DNA of 64,000 nucleotides from Pseudomonas marginalis (GCF_900105325.1 NZ_FNSU01000003.1:3361501-3425500), one strand, 5' to 3'; shown: positions 8,200 through 18,272, counted from the stretch's first letter. Translations and numbers: made by a program. Notes: generated by a model from the letters alone, not told the origin.

Positions 8200-8967
8200 T
8201 CAGCGAGCAATGATTAACGGATGCCCACGCTCCGGGTGCGGCTGAACCAATACTTCCAAACCAAACACGGCCTTAAGCGGCTCGGGCCGCAGCACCTGCG
8301 CCGGTGTATCCAAGGCGTGGGGACGGCCCTGCTCCAGCAGCAAAATGCGATCACAGTAGCGCGCAGCCAGGTTCAGGTCATGGAGGATCACCAGCACCGC
8401 TGCACCACGATCGGCAAAGCGGCGGATCGCTTGCAGGGTCGTGTGCTGATGCAGGGGGTCCAGCATCGATGTCGGCTCATCCAGCAGCAATGTCTGCCCC
8501 GACTCACCTGGCCATAGTTGCGCCAGCACCCGCGCGAAGTGCACACGTTGACGCTCGCCGCCAGACAGCGCCAAGTAACTGCGACCTTTCAAGTGTGCGA
8601 CGTCTGCCGCCAGCAAGGCTGCGTGGATAATTTCATCATCGCGCACACGCCCCGCCTGGTGGGGCAAACGGCCCATGCCGACCACCTCTTCGACACGGAA
8701 CGCGAAGTCCAGGGTCGAGGTTTGTGGCAACACCGCCAGCCGCTGCGCGCGCTGCGGTCCGCTCCAGTCTTTCAACGCCTGCTGCCCCAACCACACCTCG
8801 CCCTGATCCGGATGCAACTCACCGCACAACGCCCCCAGCAACGTACTCTTACCCGCGCCATTGGGACCCAGCACACCGATCACTTCACCCGGCAGCAACT
8901 CCAGAGTGACGTCCGCCAGCACGACCTTGTGGCCACGCCGGATCTGCAGGTCTTCAACACGCAGCAT
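8200..8967 (-). CDS. hmuV: Heme ABC transporter ATP-binding protein
   Basis: ATPase that powers heme import across the inner membrane with HmuU and the periplasmic HmuT. The 255-residue protein has Walker [10 protein letters not shown] (34-42), the Q-loop region, the ABC signature [15 protein letters not shown], Walker [12 protein letters not shown] and the H-loop [12 protein letters not shown]. It is last in hmuTUV; its ATG overlaps the hmuU stop (TGATG), indicating coupled translation. It is convergent with prrF. Assignment to heme rather than ferric siderophore transport rests on the family resemblance and the synteny with the phu locus of P. aeruginosa. Confidence 0.92.
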   Translation of the reverse strand: MLRVEDLQIRRGHKVVLADVTLELLPGEVIGVLGPNGAGKSTLLGALCGELHPDQGEVWLGQQALKDWSGPQRAQRLAVLPQTSTLDFAFRVEEVVGMGRLPHQAGRVRDDEIIHAALLAADVAHLKGRSYLALSGGERQRVHFARVLAQLWPGESGQTLLLDEPTSMLDPLHQHTTLQAIRRFADRGAAVLVILHDLNLAARYCDRILLLEQGRPHALDTPAQVLRPEPLKAVFGLEVLVQPHPERGHPLIIAR

Positions 8968-10004
8968 CAGGCACGCCCCCGTAACAACAGGTAAAGAAAA
9001 AACGGCGCGCCAATAAACGCAGTCACGATACCAATCGGCAATTCAGCCGGTGCCAAGGCCAGTCGCGCAACCAAGTCGGCAAACAGCAACAAACTCGCGC
9101 CCGCCAATATCGACGCCGGCAGCAGCACGCGGTGATCAGGCCCGGCCAGCAACCTGACCAGATGCGGCACCACCAGCCCGACAAAACCAATCATGCCCGC
9201 CGCAGCCACCGCAGCACCTACACCTAATGCGGTACAGAACACCAACTCGCGCTTGAGCCCTTCAACATCAATTCCCAGGTGATTGGCTTCGGATTCACCG
9301 AGCAACAGCGCATTCAATGCCTTGGCCCGGCGCGGCAACCAGAGCGCCACACCGGCACTGACCAGCAATAAGGGCCATAACCGCGAATAGCTCGCGCCGT
9401 TGAGGCTGCCAAGGTTCCAGAACGTCAGGGTACGCAGGGTGGCGTCGTCCGCCAGGTAGGTGAACAGGCCCACCGCCGAGCTTGCCAGTGCAGTGAGGGC
9501 AATGCCGGCAAGCAGCATCGTCGCCACATTGGTCTGACCGTTACGACGCCCCAGTCGATAAACCAGCGCGGTCACGCCCAGCCCGCCTAGAAACGCGCAC
9601 AGCGACAGCACATAAGGCCCGAATGCCTCCGGTAACCCACCAAAAAATGCACCGCCGACAATGGCGATTGCCGCCCCCAGTGCCGCCCCGCTGGAAACCC
9701 CGACCAACCCCGGATCGGCCAGCGGGTTACGAAACAACCCTTGCATGGCCACGCCGGACAATGCCAATACGCCGCCAACCGCCAAACCGAGCAACGTACG
9801 CGGCAAACGAATCTGCCCCAGGATCAACTCAGCCTGCTCCAGGCCGTGCGCCTCTATCGGCACGCCCATCAAGCGCAATGCCGCCTTGAGCGTATCCAGC
9901 AACGGTAAGCTTACCGGGCCCAACGCCAACGAGAGCCAGGTCGCCAACAGGCATAACAGCGCCAGGCCGATGAACAGCGTTTTCGGCTTAACCAGCGTGG
10001 TCAT
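8967..10004 (-). CDS. hmuU: Heme ABC transporter permease
   Basis: FecCD-family permease of 345 residues, dimeric in the inner membrane, forming the heme channel. Many hydrophobic segments are visible, from [20 protein letters not shown] at the N terminus to the final [20 protein letters not shown]. The FecCD-type motif [19 protein letters not shown] lies near residues 80-100, and [17 protein letters not shown] near 270. The start overlaps the hmuT stop by four bases (ATGA). Its length is normal for the family. Confidence 0.93.
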   Translation of the reverse strand: MTTLVKPKTLFIGLALLCLLATWLSLALGPVSLPLLDTLKAALRLMGVPIEAHGLEQAELILGQIRLPRTLLGLAVGGVLALSGVAMQGLFRNPLADPGLVGVSSGAALGAAIAIVGGAFFGGLPEAFGPYVLSLCAFLGGLGVTALVYRLGRRNGQTNVATMLLAGIALTALASSAVGLFTYLADDATLRTLTFWNLGSLNGASYSRLWPLLLVSAGVALWLPRRAKALNALLLGESEANHLGIDVEGLKRELVFCTALGVGAAVAAAGMIGFVGLVVPHLVRLLAGPDHRVLLPASILAGASLLLFADLVARLALAPAELPIGIVTAFIGAPFFLYLLLRGRA

Positions 10005-10879
10005 GGGGCAGGTTTAGCCTGTGATGGGTAAAAACCGGCCGAGAGTTTCACCAGACTTTGCGGCAGGCGCGGTCCAAGCCCACCCACCAGCAAGGTCGGG
10101 TCCAGCTCGAACACGCGGCCACGCTTGGCCGCCGGCGTCGAAGCCAGGATCGGATTCTCCTTGAACAACGCCGCGCGCGCCGCGTCCCCCGTAAGAGCGC
10201 GGTCGGCAAACACCAGCACATCCGGGCTCAACCCTGCCAACGACTCCGCCGAAAACGGCTTGTAACCGCTGTGGGTAGCCAGGTTATGCCCGCCGGCCTG
10301 CTGCACCACCCAATCGCCCGCCGTGTCCTTACCGGCAATCAACGGCTTGCCGCCAGCATGACCGATCAGCAGCAACACGCCCGGTGCCTTCTGCGCGGCC
10401 TGAGCCTTGGCGACCCAGCTTTTCTGGTGATCAAGGGCCCGTTCATATCCGGTAAACAATGCACTGGCCTTAGCCTCATCTCCCAGCAACTTACCCAAGT
10501 GCTGAAGATTACCCCTCAAGGTCGGCAAATCCGGCTGCGCCGAAAACATCTCGACCTGGACACCTGCACTGCGAATCTGCGCCAGCACCGGCGGCGGCCC
10601 CATCTCTTCAGTCCCCACCAGCACCTGTGGGCGAAGGCTGAGAATGCCTTCGGCCGACAATTGCCGCTGATAGCCGATACTTGGCAACGCCTTGAGCGAT
10701 TCAGGATGCTGGCTGGTGGTATCCACACCCACCAACTTCGGCTCACCGCCCAACGCCGTGACCCATTCCGACAGCGCCCCACCGGCACTCACCCAGCGTT
10801 GTGGCAGTTCAGAGGCTTGCGCCCCATGGTTGACCAGCAGTCCGACAACAAGCGCAATAGCGCTGGCACTCAGGCGCAT
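10001..10879 (-). CDS. hmuT: Heme-binding periplasmic protein
   Basis: Substrate-binding protein (TroA-like fold) that hands heme to HmuUV. Start taken at ATG 10879 because GGAAGG lies at correct spacing and the protein then begins with a signal peptide (MRLSASAIALVVGLLVNHG, cleavage after AQA). Recognisable pieces are WVSAGGALSEWVTALGG, the conserved VGVDTTSQHPE, LPSIGYQRQLSAEGILSLRP and VLVGTEEMGPP. It is first in hmuTUV, with a Fur-like box about 110-130 bases upstream. No heme receptor (hmuR/phuR) or cytoplasmic heme carrier (hmuS/phuS) is found beside it, unlike the P. aeruginosa locus. Confidence 0.9.
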   Translation of the reverse strand: MRLSASAIALVVGLLVNHGAQASELPQRWVSAGGALSEWVTALGGEPKLVGVDTTSQHPESLKALPSIGYQRQLSAEGILSLRPQVLVGTEEMGPPPVLAQIRSAGVQVEMFSAQPDLPTLRGNLQHLGKLLGDEAKASALFTGYERALDHQKSWVAKAQAAQKAPGVLLLIGHAGGKPLIAGKDTAGDWVVQQAGGHNLATHSGYKPFSAESLAGLSPDVLVFADRALTGDAARAALFKENPILASTPAAKRGRVFELDPTLLVGGLGPRLPQSLVKLSAGFYPSQAKPAP

Positions 10880-10990
10880 AACAGGGTTTCCTTCCAAAGG
10901 GCAGGGCCTTTCGAGCACTCATCGATGTGACAGATAACCCCTGCCGGACATCGAACTGAGCACCCAGTCAGCTAACGGGCGAAGCCGGCA

Positions 10991-11012
10991 TTTGATAATT
11001 GTTTGCATTTGA
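10991..11012. promoter_or_regulatory. Fur-box-like site between hmuT and the Rieske gene
   Basis: TTTGATAATTGTTTGCATTTGA-type sequence; the 19-mer from 10994 matches the Fur consensus at 11 of 19 places, with GATAAT intact. It lies about 115-135 bases before hmuT and 25-45 before the Rieske gene, so either or both could be controlled. Confidence 0.55.
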
Positions 11013-11036
11013 ACGTCAAGGCACTTAAGGATTGAA

Positions 11037-11354
11037 ATGAAGTTTCTCTGCCCCTCGGACATGCTCGCGCCCAACAGCAGCCTCGGTTTTACGATGGATG
11101 GCACGCCGCTGCTGGCGGTACGCCGGGACGGCATCGCCTACTTCTATATCAACCGCTGCCCACATCGCGGCATTCCACTGGAGTGGCAACCCGACCGGTT
11201 CCTAGACGACAGCGCCAGCCTGATCCAGTGCGCTACCCATGGCGCGCTGTTCCTGATCGAAAGCGGCGAGTGCATTGCCGGCCCATGCGCAGGTACAAGC
11301 CTCAAGGCCCTGCGCGGTCGCGAAGACGCGCAGGGCCTGTGGGTGGATCTCTAG
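11037..11354 (+). CDS. Rieske [2Fe-2S] domain protein
   Basis: A 105-residue soluble Rieske protein. The two cluster-binding boxes are Cys41-Pro-His43 and Cys65-Ala-Thr-His68, the normal CxH/CxxH spacing. Such small proteins serve as ferredoxin-like electron carriers for oxygenases or reductases; the partner here is unknown. The start ATG at 11037 has AAGGA about ten bases upstream. It diverges from hmuT across a Fur-like box. The stop codon shares CTAG with the convergent sfsA stop, so the two genes overlap tail to tail. Confidence 0.88.
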   Translation: MKFLCPSDMLAPNSSLGFTMDGTPLLAVRRDGIAYFYINRCPHRGIPLEWQPDRFLDDSASLIQCATHGALFLIESGECIAGPCAGTSLKALRGREDAQGLWVDL

Positions 11355-12061
11355 TCGAGCAGCACGTCTAAACGACGGTCCACGCAAATCTCCTCGGACG
11401 TCACGCGCACCCCATACGCCAACACTTCCACCCCGGCAGCTTTAGCCTCGCGCAAGGCCGCACCGTAGGCAGCATCGATTTCCAGCGCCGGGCGCACCGC
11501 GTCAATCCCCGAGAGGTTGACGCAATACAACTGCACCGCCCGCACACCTTCACGCGCCAGATGCGCCAGTTCCCGCAGGTGCTTGGCGCCACGCTGGGTC
11601 ACCGCATCGGGGAAAGCGGCAACCCTGGTGCCATCAAACCCCAGCGTGACACTTTTGACTTCCACATACGCCGCGCCGTCGGGATATTCGAGACGAAAGT
11701 CGATGCGGCTTTTCTCCTGGCCGTAAGGCACTTCCCGCTTCAACGCGGTGAAACCGTTGAGTTCAGTGATCACGCCAGCGCGCAACGCCTCCTCGACCAA
11801 CGGATTGGCGCGTGCCGTGTTAACGCACGCCAAGCGGCCCTGGGGCGTTTCGGCAATTTCCCAGGTGCCGGGCAACTTGCGCTTGGGGTCATTGGAGCGA
11901 CTGAACCAGACCTGCCCGCCTTCCACCATGCAATTGAGCATCGAACCGGTATTTGGGCAGTGAATAGTCAACAACTCGCCGGTAACGGTTTCGATATCGG
12001 TGAGAAAGCGCTTATAGCGGCGAATCAGCCGGCCTTCTTCGAGGGGAGGATAAAAACGCAT
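11351..12061 (-). CDS. sfsA: SfsA family protein
   Basis: SfsA was named for stimulating maltose metabolism in E. coli and reported to bind DNA; its fold resembles a nuclease, and its true role is unsettled. The 236-residue protein shows the family hallmarks: an N-terminal OB-like segment ([18 protein letters not shown]), HCPNTGSM and the central catalytic-looking [17 protein letters not shown] region, here [20 protein letters not shown], then [16 protein letters not shown]. Its ATG overlaps the stop of the aminotransferase gene (TGATG), so the two are co-transcribed. The sfsA-dksA neighbourhood is shared with enterobacteria. Confidence 0.93.
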   Translation of the reverse strand: MRFYPPLEEGRLIRRYKRFLTDIETVTGELLTIHCPNTGSMLNCMVEGGQVWFSRSNDPKRKLPGTWEIAETPQGRLACVNTARANPLVEEALRAGVITELNGFTALKREVPYGQEKSRIDFRLEYPDGAAYVEVKSVTLGFDGTRVAAFPDAVTQRGAKHLRELAHLAREGVRAVQLYCVNLSGIDAVRPALEIDAAYGAALREAKAAGVEVLAYGVRVTSEEICVDRRLDVLLD

Positions 12062-13233
12062 CAGCCTTGCCAGCTCCGCAGGCCACGCTGGATTCGTTCC
12101 ACCGCCTCCTGTAGTCGATCAAGGTTTTGCGTGTAGGCAAAGCGCACATGATGGCCCGCTTGATAGCGGCCAAAATCCAGACCGGGGGTAAAGGCGACAT
12201 GCTCGGTTTCTAGGAAATGACGACAAAATGCGAAGGCATCTGTGCCGAACGCACTGATATCGGCATACAAATAGAACGCACCTTCCGGCTCTACGGCAAT
12301 CCCGAAGCCCAACTCGCGCAAGGCGGGCAGCAGGAAATCGCGACGCCGGCCAAATTCGGCACGGCGCTCCTCCAAAATGCTCAGGGTCTGCGGGGTAAAA
12401 CAGGCGAGCGCCGCATGTTGGGCCATGCTGGGCGCGCTGATATAAAGATTTTGCGCCAGTTTTTCCAGGTCGCCGACCGCAGCCGGCGGCGCCACCAGCC
12501 AGCCCAGGCGCCAACCGGTCATGCCGAAATACTTCGAAAAACTATTCAGGACGAAGGCCTCATCGTCGACCTCCAGCACGCTGGCGGCGTCAGTGCCGTA
12601 GGTCAGGCCGTGATAGATCTCATCCACCACCAGATGGCCGTTACGCGCCCTGATTGCGTCGGAAAGCCCGGCTAATTCATCACGCGTGAGGATCGTGCCG
12701 GTGGGATTCGCCGGGGAGGCAACCAACGCGCCCACGCTGTCCTGATCCCAGTGTTTGGCCACCAGGTCAGCGGTCAGTTGATAACGCACGTCAGGGCCTA
12801 CCGGCACCAGTTGCGCGGCACCTTCCACCAGGCGCAGGAAGTGCCGGTTACACGGGTAACCCGGGTCTGCCAGCAGCCAATGCTTGCCGGGGTCCACCAA
12901 CAGACTGCTGGCCAGCAACAGTGCGCCGGAGCCCCCTGGGGTGATCAGGATGCGCTCGGGATCGACGTTCAATCCGTAGCGCTGCTGGTAGAAACCGCTG
13001 ATGGCTTCACGCAATTCCGGCAGGCCACGGGCCGCGGTATAGCGGGTCTTGCCATTGGCCAACGCCGCCTGACCCGCCTTGATGATCGGCTCAGCCGTGG
13101 TGAAATCCGGCTCGCCGATCTCCAAGTGGATCACATCATGGCCTGCCGCTTGCAACTCATTGGCTCGCGCCAGCAACGCCATGACATGAAAAGGTTCGAT
13201 GGCGCGACTGCGCGCACTGTAGGGCTGAGCCAT
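12061..13233 (-). CDS. Class I/II pyridoxal-phosphate aminotransferase
   Basis: A 390-residue aminotransferase of the AspC/MalY-like fold type I group. It has the substrate-site segment [33 protein letters not shown], the aspartate region [11 protein letters not shown] and the Schiff-base lysine in [16 protein letters not shown]. The closing Arg that binds the substrate carboxylate is in GHHVRFAY. The amino-acid specificity cannot be read from sequence. It is first in a two-gene unit with sfsA. The ATG at 13233 has AAGGAAGG just upstream. Upstream of it lies a 320-base gap before dksA. Confidence 0.9.
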   Translation of the reverse strand: MAQPYSARSRAIEPFHVMALLARANELQAAGHDVIHLEIGEPDFTTAEPIIKAGQAALANGKTRYTAARGLPELREAISGFYQQRYGLNVDPERILITPGGSGALLLASSLLVDPGKHWLLADPGYPCNRHFLRLVEGAAQLVPVGPDVRYQLTADLVAKHWDQDSVGALVASPANPTGTILTRDELAGLSDAIRARNGHLVVDEIYHGLTYGTDAASVLEVDDEAFVLNSFSKYFGMTGWRLGWLVAPPAAVGDLEKLAQNLYISAPSMAQHAALACFTPQTLSILEERRAEFGRRRDFLLPALRELGFGIAVEPEGAFYLYADISAFGTDAFAFCRHFLETEHVAFTPGLDFGRYQAGHHVRFAYTQNLDRLQEAVERIQRGLRSWQG

Positions 13234-13369
13234 TAGCCTTCCTTAACGGTGAGGACAAAATCAGGATTCTACCGAACCCTCGCGGTAAAACATGCTCTAT
13301 TGCCTGCCTGGCCGTCCAAGATGAACCCGGCAAGCGCTTGCAAAACGACTAAAATCAACATTCGAGACG

Positions 13370-13531
13370 ATGTATACCCAGCCACAGCGGGCTGCTGCAG
13401 TTGGCAACCCCTGCGTGACGGGCGTCGACAACCGGGAGTGGCGCACCCTGAATCTATCTGGTAAGTTCGCCCGCTTGCAGCCGCAGGGCCGGCAGGTGTC
13501 GGTGACGTTGCAATCCTGCGCAATGGATTAG
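13370..13531 (+). CDS. Candidate small ORF upstream of dksA
   Basis: A 53-codon open frame (begins MYTQPQRAAAV, ends LQSCAMD) fills most of the 320-base gap before dksA and stops 22 bases before the dksA start. About three quarters of its codons end in G or C, like neighbouring genes, although this is not far above the local base composition. There is no strong Shine-Dalgarno sequence (GAGACG only). It could be an upstream ORF controlling dksA, a small protein, or chance. I recognise no homolog and see no membrane segment. Confidence 0.25.
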   Translation: MYTQPQRAAAVGNPCVTGVDNREWRTLNLSGKFARLQPQGRQVSVTLQSCAMD

Positions 13532-13553
13532 AAGAGTGAGAGGCGGTCTATTC

Positions 13554-13988
13554 ATGTCCACCCAAGCAAAGCAACAGAGCATCAGCGGCTTCCAACCCTA
13601 CGTTGAATCGAAGGGTGAGGAATACATGGGCAAGCCCATGCGCGAGCACTTCTCCAAAATCCTGAAGCAGTGGAAGCAGGACTTGATGCAGGAAGTCGAC
13701 CGCACGGTTGACCATATGAAGGATGAAGCGGCCAACTTCCCGGACCCGGCAGACCGTGCCAGCCAGGAAGAAGAGTTCGCCCTAGAACTGCGCGCCCGTG
13801 ATCGCGAGCGCAAGCTGATCAAGAAAATCGACAAGACGTTGCAACTGATCGAAGACGAAGAATACGGCTGGTGCGAATCCTGCGGTGTCGAGATCGGTAT
13901 CCGTCGCCTGGAAGCCCGTCCTACTGCGGACCTCTGCGTAGATTGCAAGACCTTGGCTGAAATCAAGGAAAAACAGGTCGGCAAGTGA
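13554..13988 (+). CDS. dksA: RNA polymerase-binding transcription factor DksA
   Basis: Binds the secondary channel of RNA polymerase and, with ppGpp, lowers rRNA transcription and activates amino-acid operons. The 144-residue protein has a long coiled coil with the acidic tip DPADRAS (equivalent to Asp71 and Asp74 of E. coli) and a C-terminal four-cysteine zinc finger (CESCGVEIGIRR, then CVDC). I choose the ATG at 13554 over an upstream in-frame codon because the protein then aligns with known DksA N termini (MSTQAKQQSISGFQPY) and GAGAGG lies upstream. A terminator follows, and gluQ comes next, the order seen in other gammaproteobacteria. Confidence 0.96.
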   Translation: MSTQAKQQSISGFQPYVESKGEEYMGKPMREHFSKILKQWKQDLMQEVDRTVDHMKDEAANFPDPADRASQEEEFALELRARDRERKLIKKIDKTLQLIEDEEYGWCESCGVEIGIRRLEARPTADLCVDCKTLAEIKEKQVGK

Positions 13989-14005
13989 TCCAGCCGAGCT
14001 GAACG

Positions 14006-14034
14006 AATGGGGCGTGCGAACGCCCCATTTTTGT
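14006..14034 (+). terminator. Terminator after dksA
   Basis: AATGGGGCG (14006-14014), loop TGCGAA, CGCCCCATT (14021-14029), followed by TTTTG. A nine-base stem with a T tract. Confidence 0.9.
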
Positions 14035-14071
14035 TTCTGGGATTTACCGATTTTCCAGTAGTATCCGGCCC

Positions 14072-14959
14072 ATGACTGCCTCTACCTATATCGGGCGTTT
14101 CGCCCCCACGCCCAGCGGCCATTTGCACTTCGGTTCCCTGGTCGCCGCCCTCGCCTCCTACCTCGATGCCCGCGCCAATCAAGGCCGCTGGCTGATGCGC
14201 ATGGAAGACCTCGACCCTCCCCGCGAAGAGCCCGGCGCCCAGGCGGCAATCCTGCATGCCCTGGAGAGCTACGGCTTTGAGTGGGATGGCGAACTGGTCC
14301 GACAAAGCGAGCGGCATGACGCCTACGCCAAGGTACTGAACGATATGTTCAACCACGGCCTGGCCTACGCCTGTACCTGTTCACGTAAACAATTGGAGCC
14401 CTACGACGGGATTTACCCAGGCCTGTGCCGAAATGCCGGTCACGACCAGCAGGACGCCGCCATCCGCCTGCGTGTTCCCGAGTTGGAGTACCACTTTACT
14501 GACCGCGTACAAGGAGAATTCCGACAACACCTGGGCCGTGACGTCGGCGACTTCGTCATCCGTCGCCGCGATGGCCTCTACGCCTATCAACTGGCCGTGG
14601 TGCTCGACGATGCCTGGCAAGGGGTTACCGATATCGTGCGCGGCGCCGATCTGCTCGACTCCACGCCACGCCAACTGTACCTGCAGGAGTTGCTGGGCCT
14701 GCGCCAGCCGCGCTATCTGCACGTACCGTTGATCGTCCAGCCGGACGGTAACAAGCTGGGCAAATCCTATCGTTCCCCGCCGCTGAATCCCGACCAGGCC
14801 ACGCCGCTGCTATTGAGAGCCCTGCGCGCCCTTGGCCAGCAGCCTGGCGACGAACTGCTTCATGCCAGCCCACGGGAGTTGCTGGATTGGGGCATTGTGC
14901 ACTGGGATGCCAGCAGGATCCCACGCACACTGACCCTGGCCGAAGCGCAATTACGCTGA
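14072..14959 (+). CDS. gluQ: Glutamyl-Q tRNA(Asp) synthetase
   Basis: Charges glutamate and attaches it to queuosine at position 34 of tRNA-Asp. It is a paralog of the catalytic half of GluRS without the anticodon-binding domain; at 295 residues it has the expected length. Visible features are the HIGH-type motif (PSGHLHFGS), YIGRFAPTPSG at the N terminus, the zinc site CTCSRKQLEPYDGIYPGLC and the KMSKS equivalent KLGKS. It follows dksA after a terminator, as in E. coli, where the two genes are also adjacent. Confidence 0.95.
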   Translation: MTASTYIGRFAPTPSGHLHFGSLVAALASYLDARANQGRWLMRMEDLDPPREEPGAQAAILHALESYGFEWDGELVRQSERHDAYAKVLNDMFNHGLAYACTCSRKQLEPYDGIYPGLCRNAGHDQQDAAIRLRVPELEYHFTDRVQGEFRQHLGRDVGDFVIRRRDGLYAYQLAVVLDDAWQGVTDIVRGADLLDSTPRQLYLQELLGLRQPRYLHVPLIVQPDGNKLGKSYRSPPLNPDQATPLLLRALRALGQQPGDELLHASPRELLDWGIVHWDASRIPRTLTLAEAQLR

Positions 14960-14996
14960 AGGCGCTTGCAGCCTGCCAGCCATCCGTTACCATCGC

Positions 14997-15094
14997 GTAG
15001 GAGCGAGCTTGCTCGCGAAAAACTCCCAGGCAACACGTTTATCCAGGATGTACGCGTTTAGGTTAGCGCCCTTCGCGAGCAAGCTCGCTCCTAC
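14997..15094. repeat. REPIN: two inverted REP sequences
   Basis: A 23-base REP beginning GTAGGAGCGAGCTTGCTCGC (14997-15019) is repeated as an exact inverted copy ending AGCAAGCTCGCTCCTAC (15072-15094), 52 bases apart. Each REP is itself an imperfect palindrome. This is the standard doublet mobilised by RAYT transposases in the P. fluorescens group. It sits between gluQ and cbrX. No RAYT gene is in the window. Confidence 0.92.
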
Positions 15095-15135
15095 AGAAAA
15101 CCGTTGCATTACCGCACTCTCAATCAAAGGCCAAC

Positions 15136-15312
15136 ATGTACATCTATCGATTGGTCCTGCTGCTGGTCGTCGGGATCTACCTGTTTTCCCCCGCCATCAT
15201 GGATTGGTGGATCGACGCCACGGGCGCCTGGTATCGCCCCTATCTGCTGTGGCTGATCCTGATCGTCGTGACCTTCATCCTGCAGAGCCAAAAAGATGCC
15301 GATGAGCTTTAG
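15136..15312 (+). CDS. cbrX: Small membrane protein CbrX
   Basis: A 58-residue protein with two hydrophobic helices (YRLVLLLVVGIYLFSPAIM, and LLWLILIVVTFIL) joined by a Trp-rich turn. It corresponds to the small ORF called cbrX in P. putida, reported to be co-transcribed and translationally coupled with cbrA. Its stop at 15310-15312 lies beyond the cbrA start, so the genes overlap by 11 or 17 bases. Its own activity is unknown; the overlap suggests that its translation sets CbrA synthesis. Confidence 0.85.
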   Translation: MYIYRLVLLLVVGIYLFSPAIMDWWIDATGAWYRPYLLWLILIVVTFILQSQKDADEL

Positions 15313-18250
15313 CCTCACTCAGATGCTGCTGATCAGCGCCGCCTACCTGGCCGCGTTGTTTGGCGTCGCCTGGATCAGTGAGCGCGGAATGATTCCGCGG
15401 GCGATCATTCGCCATCCGTTGACCTACACCTTGTCCCTCGGCGTGTACGCCAGCGCCTGGGCGTTCTATGGCACCGTCGGCCTGGCCTATCAATACGGCT
15501 ACGGCTTTCTCTCCAGCTACCTGGGGGTGTCAGGTGCATTCCTACTGGCACCGGTGCTGCTGTACCCGATCCTGAAAATTACTCGCACCTATCAGCTGTC
15601 GTCCCTGGCCGACCTGTTCGCCTTCCGCTTCCGCAGCACGTGGGCCGGGGCATTGACCACGGTATTCATGCTGATCGGCGTGCTGCCCTTGCTGGCCCTG
15701 CAGATCCAGGCGGTGGCCGACTCCATCAGCATCCTGACCCGCGAGCCGGTGCAACACCGGGTCGCCCTGGCGTTCTGTGCGCTGATCAGCCTGTTTACGA
15801 TTTTCTTCGGCTCACGCCACATCGCCACCCGCGAGAAACACGAAGGGCTGGTATTTGCGATTGCGTTCGAATCGGTGATCAAGCTGATCGCCATCGGCGG
15901 CGTCGGCCTCTACGCGCTCTATGGCGTGTTCGACGGCCCGCAACAGCTGGAGCTGTGGCTGCTGCAAAACCAGACCGCCCTCGCCGCCCTGCACACGCCG
16001 CTGCAGGAAGGCCCATGGCGCACGCTGTTGCTGGTGTTCTTCGCCTCGGCGATCGTAATGCCGCACATGTACCACATGACCTTCACCGAGAACCTCAACC
16101 CGCGCTCGCTGGTCAGCGCCAGCTGGGGCTTGCCGCTGTTCCTGCTGTTGATGAGCCTTGCGGTGCCGCTGATCCTCTGGGCCGGCCTGAAACTGGGGGC
16201 TACCACCAACCCCGAGTATTTCACCCTGGGTATCGGTATCGCCGCCAATAGCCCGGCGTTGGCGCTGCTAGCGTATGTCGGAGGTTTGTCTGCTGCCAGC
16301 GGGCTGATTATCGTCACGACGCTGGCTCTATCGGGCATGGCCCTCAATCACCTGGTGCTGCCGCTGTACCAGCCGCCCGCCGAAGGCAATATCTACCGCT
16401 GGCTGAAATGGACGCGCCGCGCACTCATCGTCGCGATCATCATGGCCGGCTACGGGTTCTACCTGTTGCTCGGCGCCGGGCAAGACCTGGCCAACCTGGG
16501 CATTGTCGCGTTTGTCGCCACCTTGCAGTTTCTGCCGGGGGTGCTATCGGTGCTGTACTGGCCGACCGCCAATCGCCGTGGGTTTATCGCCGGGCTGCTG
16601 GCCGGGATCCTGGTATGGATCGTCACCATGCTGCTGCCGTTGGTCGGCAACCTGCAGGGTTTCTACATTCCGCTGCTGAACATGATCTACGTGCTGGACG
16701 ACACCAGCTGGCACATGGCGGCGATTGCCTCGCTGGCCGCCAACGTACTGATGTTCACCCTGATCTCACTGTTCACCAATGCCAGCCCGGAAGAGACCAG
16801 CGCCGCCGAGGCGTGCGCGGTGGATAACGTGCGTCGCCCGCAACGCCGCGAACTGCACGCAGCCTCGCCCCAGGAATTCGCCACGCAACTGGCCAAGCCC
16901 CTCGGCGCCAAGGCGGCTCAGAAGGAAGTCGAGCAGGCGCTGCGCGATCTGTACCTGCCCTTTGACGAACGCCGCCCGTATGCGCTGCGTCGCCTGCGCG
17001 ACCGCATCGAAGCCAACCTGTCCGGCCTGATGGGCCCCAGCGTGTCCCAGGACATGGTGGAAACCTTCCTGCCCTACAAGGCCGGCGGCGAAAACTACGT
17101 CACCGAAGACATCCATTTCATCGAGAGCCGGCTGGAGGATTACCACTCGCGCCTCACCGGCCTGGCTGCCGAACTCGACGCCTTGCGCCGTTACCATCGC
17201 CAGACCCTGCAGGAACTGCCGATGGGCGTGTGTTCCCTAGCCAAGGATCAAGAGATCCTGATGTGGAACAAGGCCATGGAAGAACTCACCGGCATCGCCG
17301 CGCAACGGGTGGTGGGCTCGCGCCTGAATACCCTGGGCGATCCATGGAAAGAACTGCTCCAGGGCTTTATCAACCTGCCCGACGAGCACTTGCACAAACA
17401 GCACCTGGCCCTCGACGGCCAGACCCGCTGGCTCAACCTGCACAAAGCCGCGATCGATGAACCGTTGGCCCCCGGTAACAGCGGCCTGGTTCTGCTGGTC
17501 GAAGACCTGACTGAAACCCAGATGCTCGAGGACAAGCTGGTGCACTCCGAGCGCCTGGCCAGCATTGGTCGCCTGGCAGCGGGCGTGGCCCACGAAATCG
17601 GCAACCCGATCACCGGTATCGCCTGCCTCGCGCAAAACCTGCGGGAAGAGCGTGAGGAAGACGGCGAAATCATCGAAATCAGCGGCCAGATCCTCGAACA
17701 GACCAAACGCGTCTCGCGCATCGTGCAGTCGCTGATGAGCTTTGCCCATGCCGGCGGCCATCAGAATCTGGATGAGGCCGTATGCCTGGCCGAAGTGGCC
17801 CAGGATGCCATTGGGCTGCTCGCCTTGAACCGGCGCAATTTCGAAGTACAGTTCTTCAACTTGTGCGACCCCGACCATTGGGTCGACGGCGACTCACAAC
17901 GCCTGGCCCAAGTGCTGATCAACCTGCTGTCCAACGCCCGTGACGCAACCCCGGCCGGTGGTGCGGTACGCGTCAAGACCGAGGCTTTCGAACATACCGT
18001 CGATCTGATCGTCGAAGATGAAGGCAGCGGTATTCCACAGAACATCATGGACCGATTGTTCGAACCCTTCTTCACCACCAAGGACCCGGGTGAAGGTACC
18101 GGTCTGGGCCTTGCACTGGTCTATTCCATCGTTGAAGAGCATTATGGACAAATCACCATCGACAGCCCGGCTGACACCGAAAGCCAACGCGGCACCCGTA
18201 TTCGGGTGACCTTGCCGCGTCATGTCGAAGCGACGTCCGCTGTGAACTGA
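15302..18250 (+). CDS. cbrA: Sensor histidine kinase CbrA
   Basis: Sensor of the CbrAB two-component system, which governs carbon-nitrogen balance and the use of amino acids such as histidine and proline. The 982-residue protein starts with about 13 membrane helices resembling SLC5 sodium/solute symporters (residues 1-500), then a linker, a PAS-like region (about 635-740), the HisKA box with the phospho-acceptor His in [12 protein letters not shown] (near 764), and an HATPase domain with [14 protein letters not shown] and [12 protein letters not shown]. The likely start is ATG 15302 (MSFSLTQ); the ATG at 15296 is also possible. Both lie inside cbrX. cbrB follows after 22 bases. Confidence 0.95.
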   Translation: MSFSLTQMLLISAAYLAALFGVAWISERGMIPRAIIRHPLTYTLSLGVYASAWAFYGTVGLAYQYGYGFLSSYLGVSGAFLLAPVLLYPILKITRTYQLSSLADLFAFRFRSTWAGALTTVFMLIGVLPLLALQIQAVADSISILTREPVQHRVALAFCALISLFTIFFGSRHIATREKHEGLVFAIAFESVIKLIAIGGVGLYALYGVFDGPQQLELWLLQNQTALAALHTPLQEGPWRTLLLVFFASAIVMPHMYHMTFTENLNPRSLVSASWGLPLFLLLMSLAVPLILWAGLKLGATTNPEYFTLGIGIAANSPALALLAYVGGLSAASGLIIVTTLALSGMALNHLVLPLYQPPAEGNIYRWLKWTRRALIVAIIMAGYGFYLLLGAGQDLANLGIVAFVATLQFLPGVLSVLYWPTANRRGFIAGLLAGILVWIVTMLLPLVGNLQGFYIPLLNMIYVLDDTSWHMAAIASLAANVLMFTLISLFTNASPEETSAAEACAVDNVRRPQRRELHAASPQEFATQLAKPLGAKAAQKEVEQALRDLYLPFDERRPYALRRLRDRIEANLSGLMGPSVSQDMVETFLPYKAGGENYVTEDIHFIESRLEDYHSRLTGLAAELDALRRYHRQTLQELPMGVCSLAKDQEILMWNKAMEELTGIAAQRVVGSRLNTLGDPWKELLQGFINLPDEHLHKQHLALDGQTRWLNLHKAAIDEPLAPGNSGLVLLVEDLTETQMLEDKLVHSERLASIGRLAAGVAHEIGNPITGIACLAQNLREEREEDGEIIEISGQILEQTKRVSRIVQSLMSFAHAGGHQNLDEAVCLAEVAQDAIGLLALNRRNFEVQFFNLCDPDHWVDGDSQRLAQVLINLLSNARDATPAGGAVRVKTEAFEHTVDLIVEDEGSGIPQNIMDRLFEPFFTTKDPGEGTGLGLALVYSIVEEHYGQITIDSPADTESQRGTRIRVTLPRHVEATSAVN

Positions 18251-18272
18251 GACCGTCGAGAGAATTGAATCA

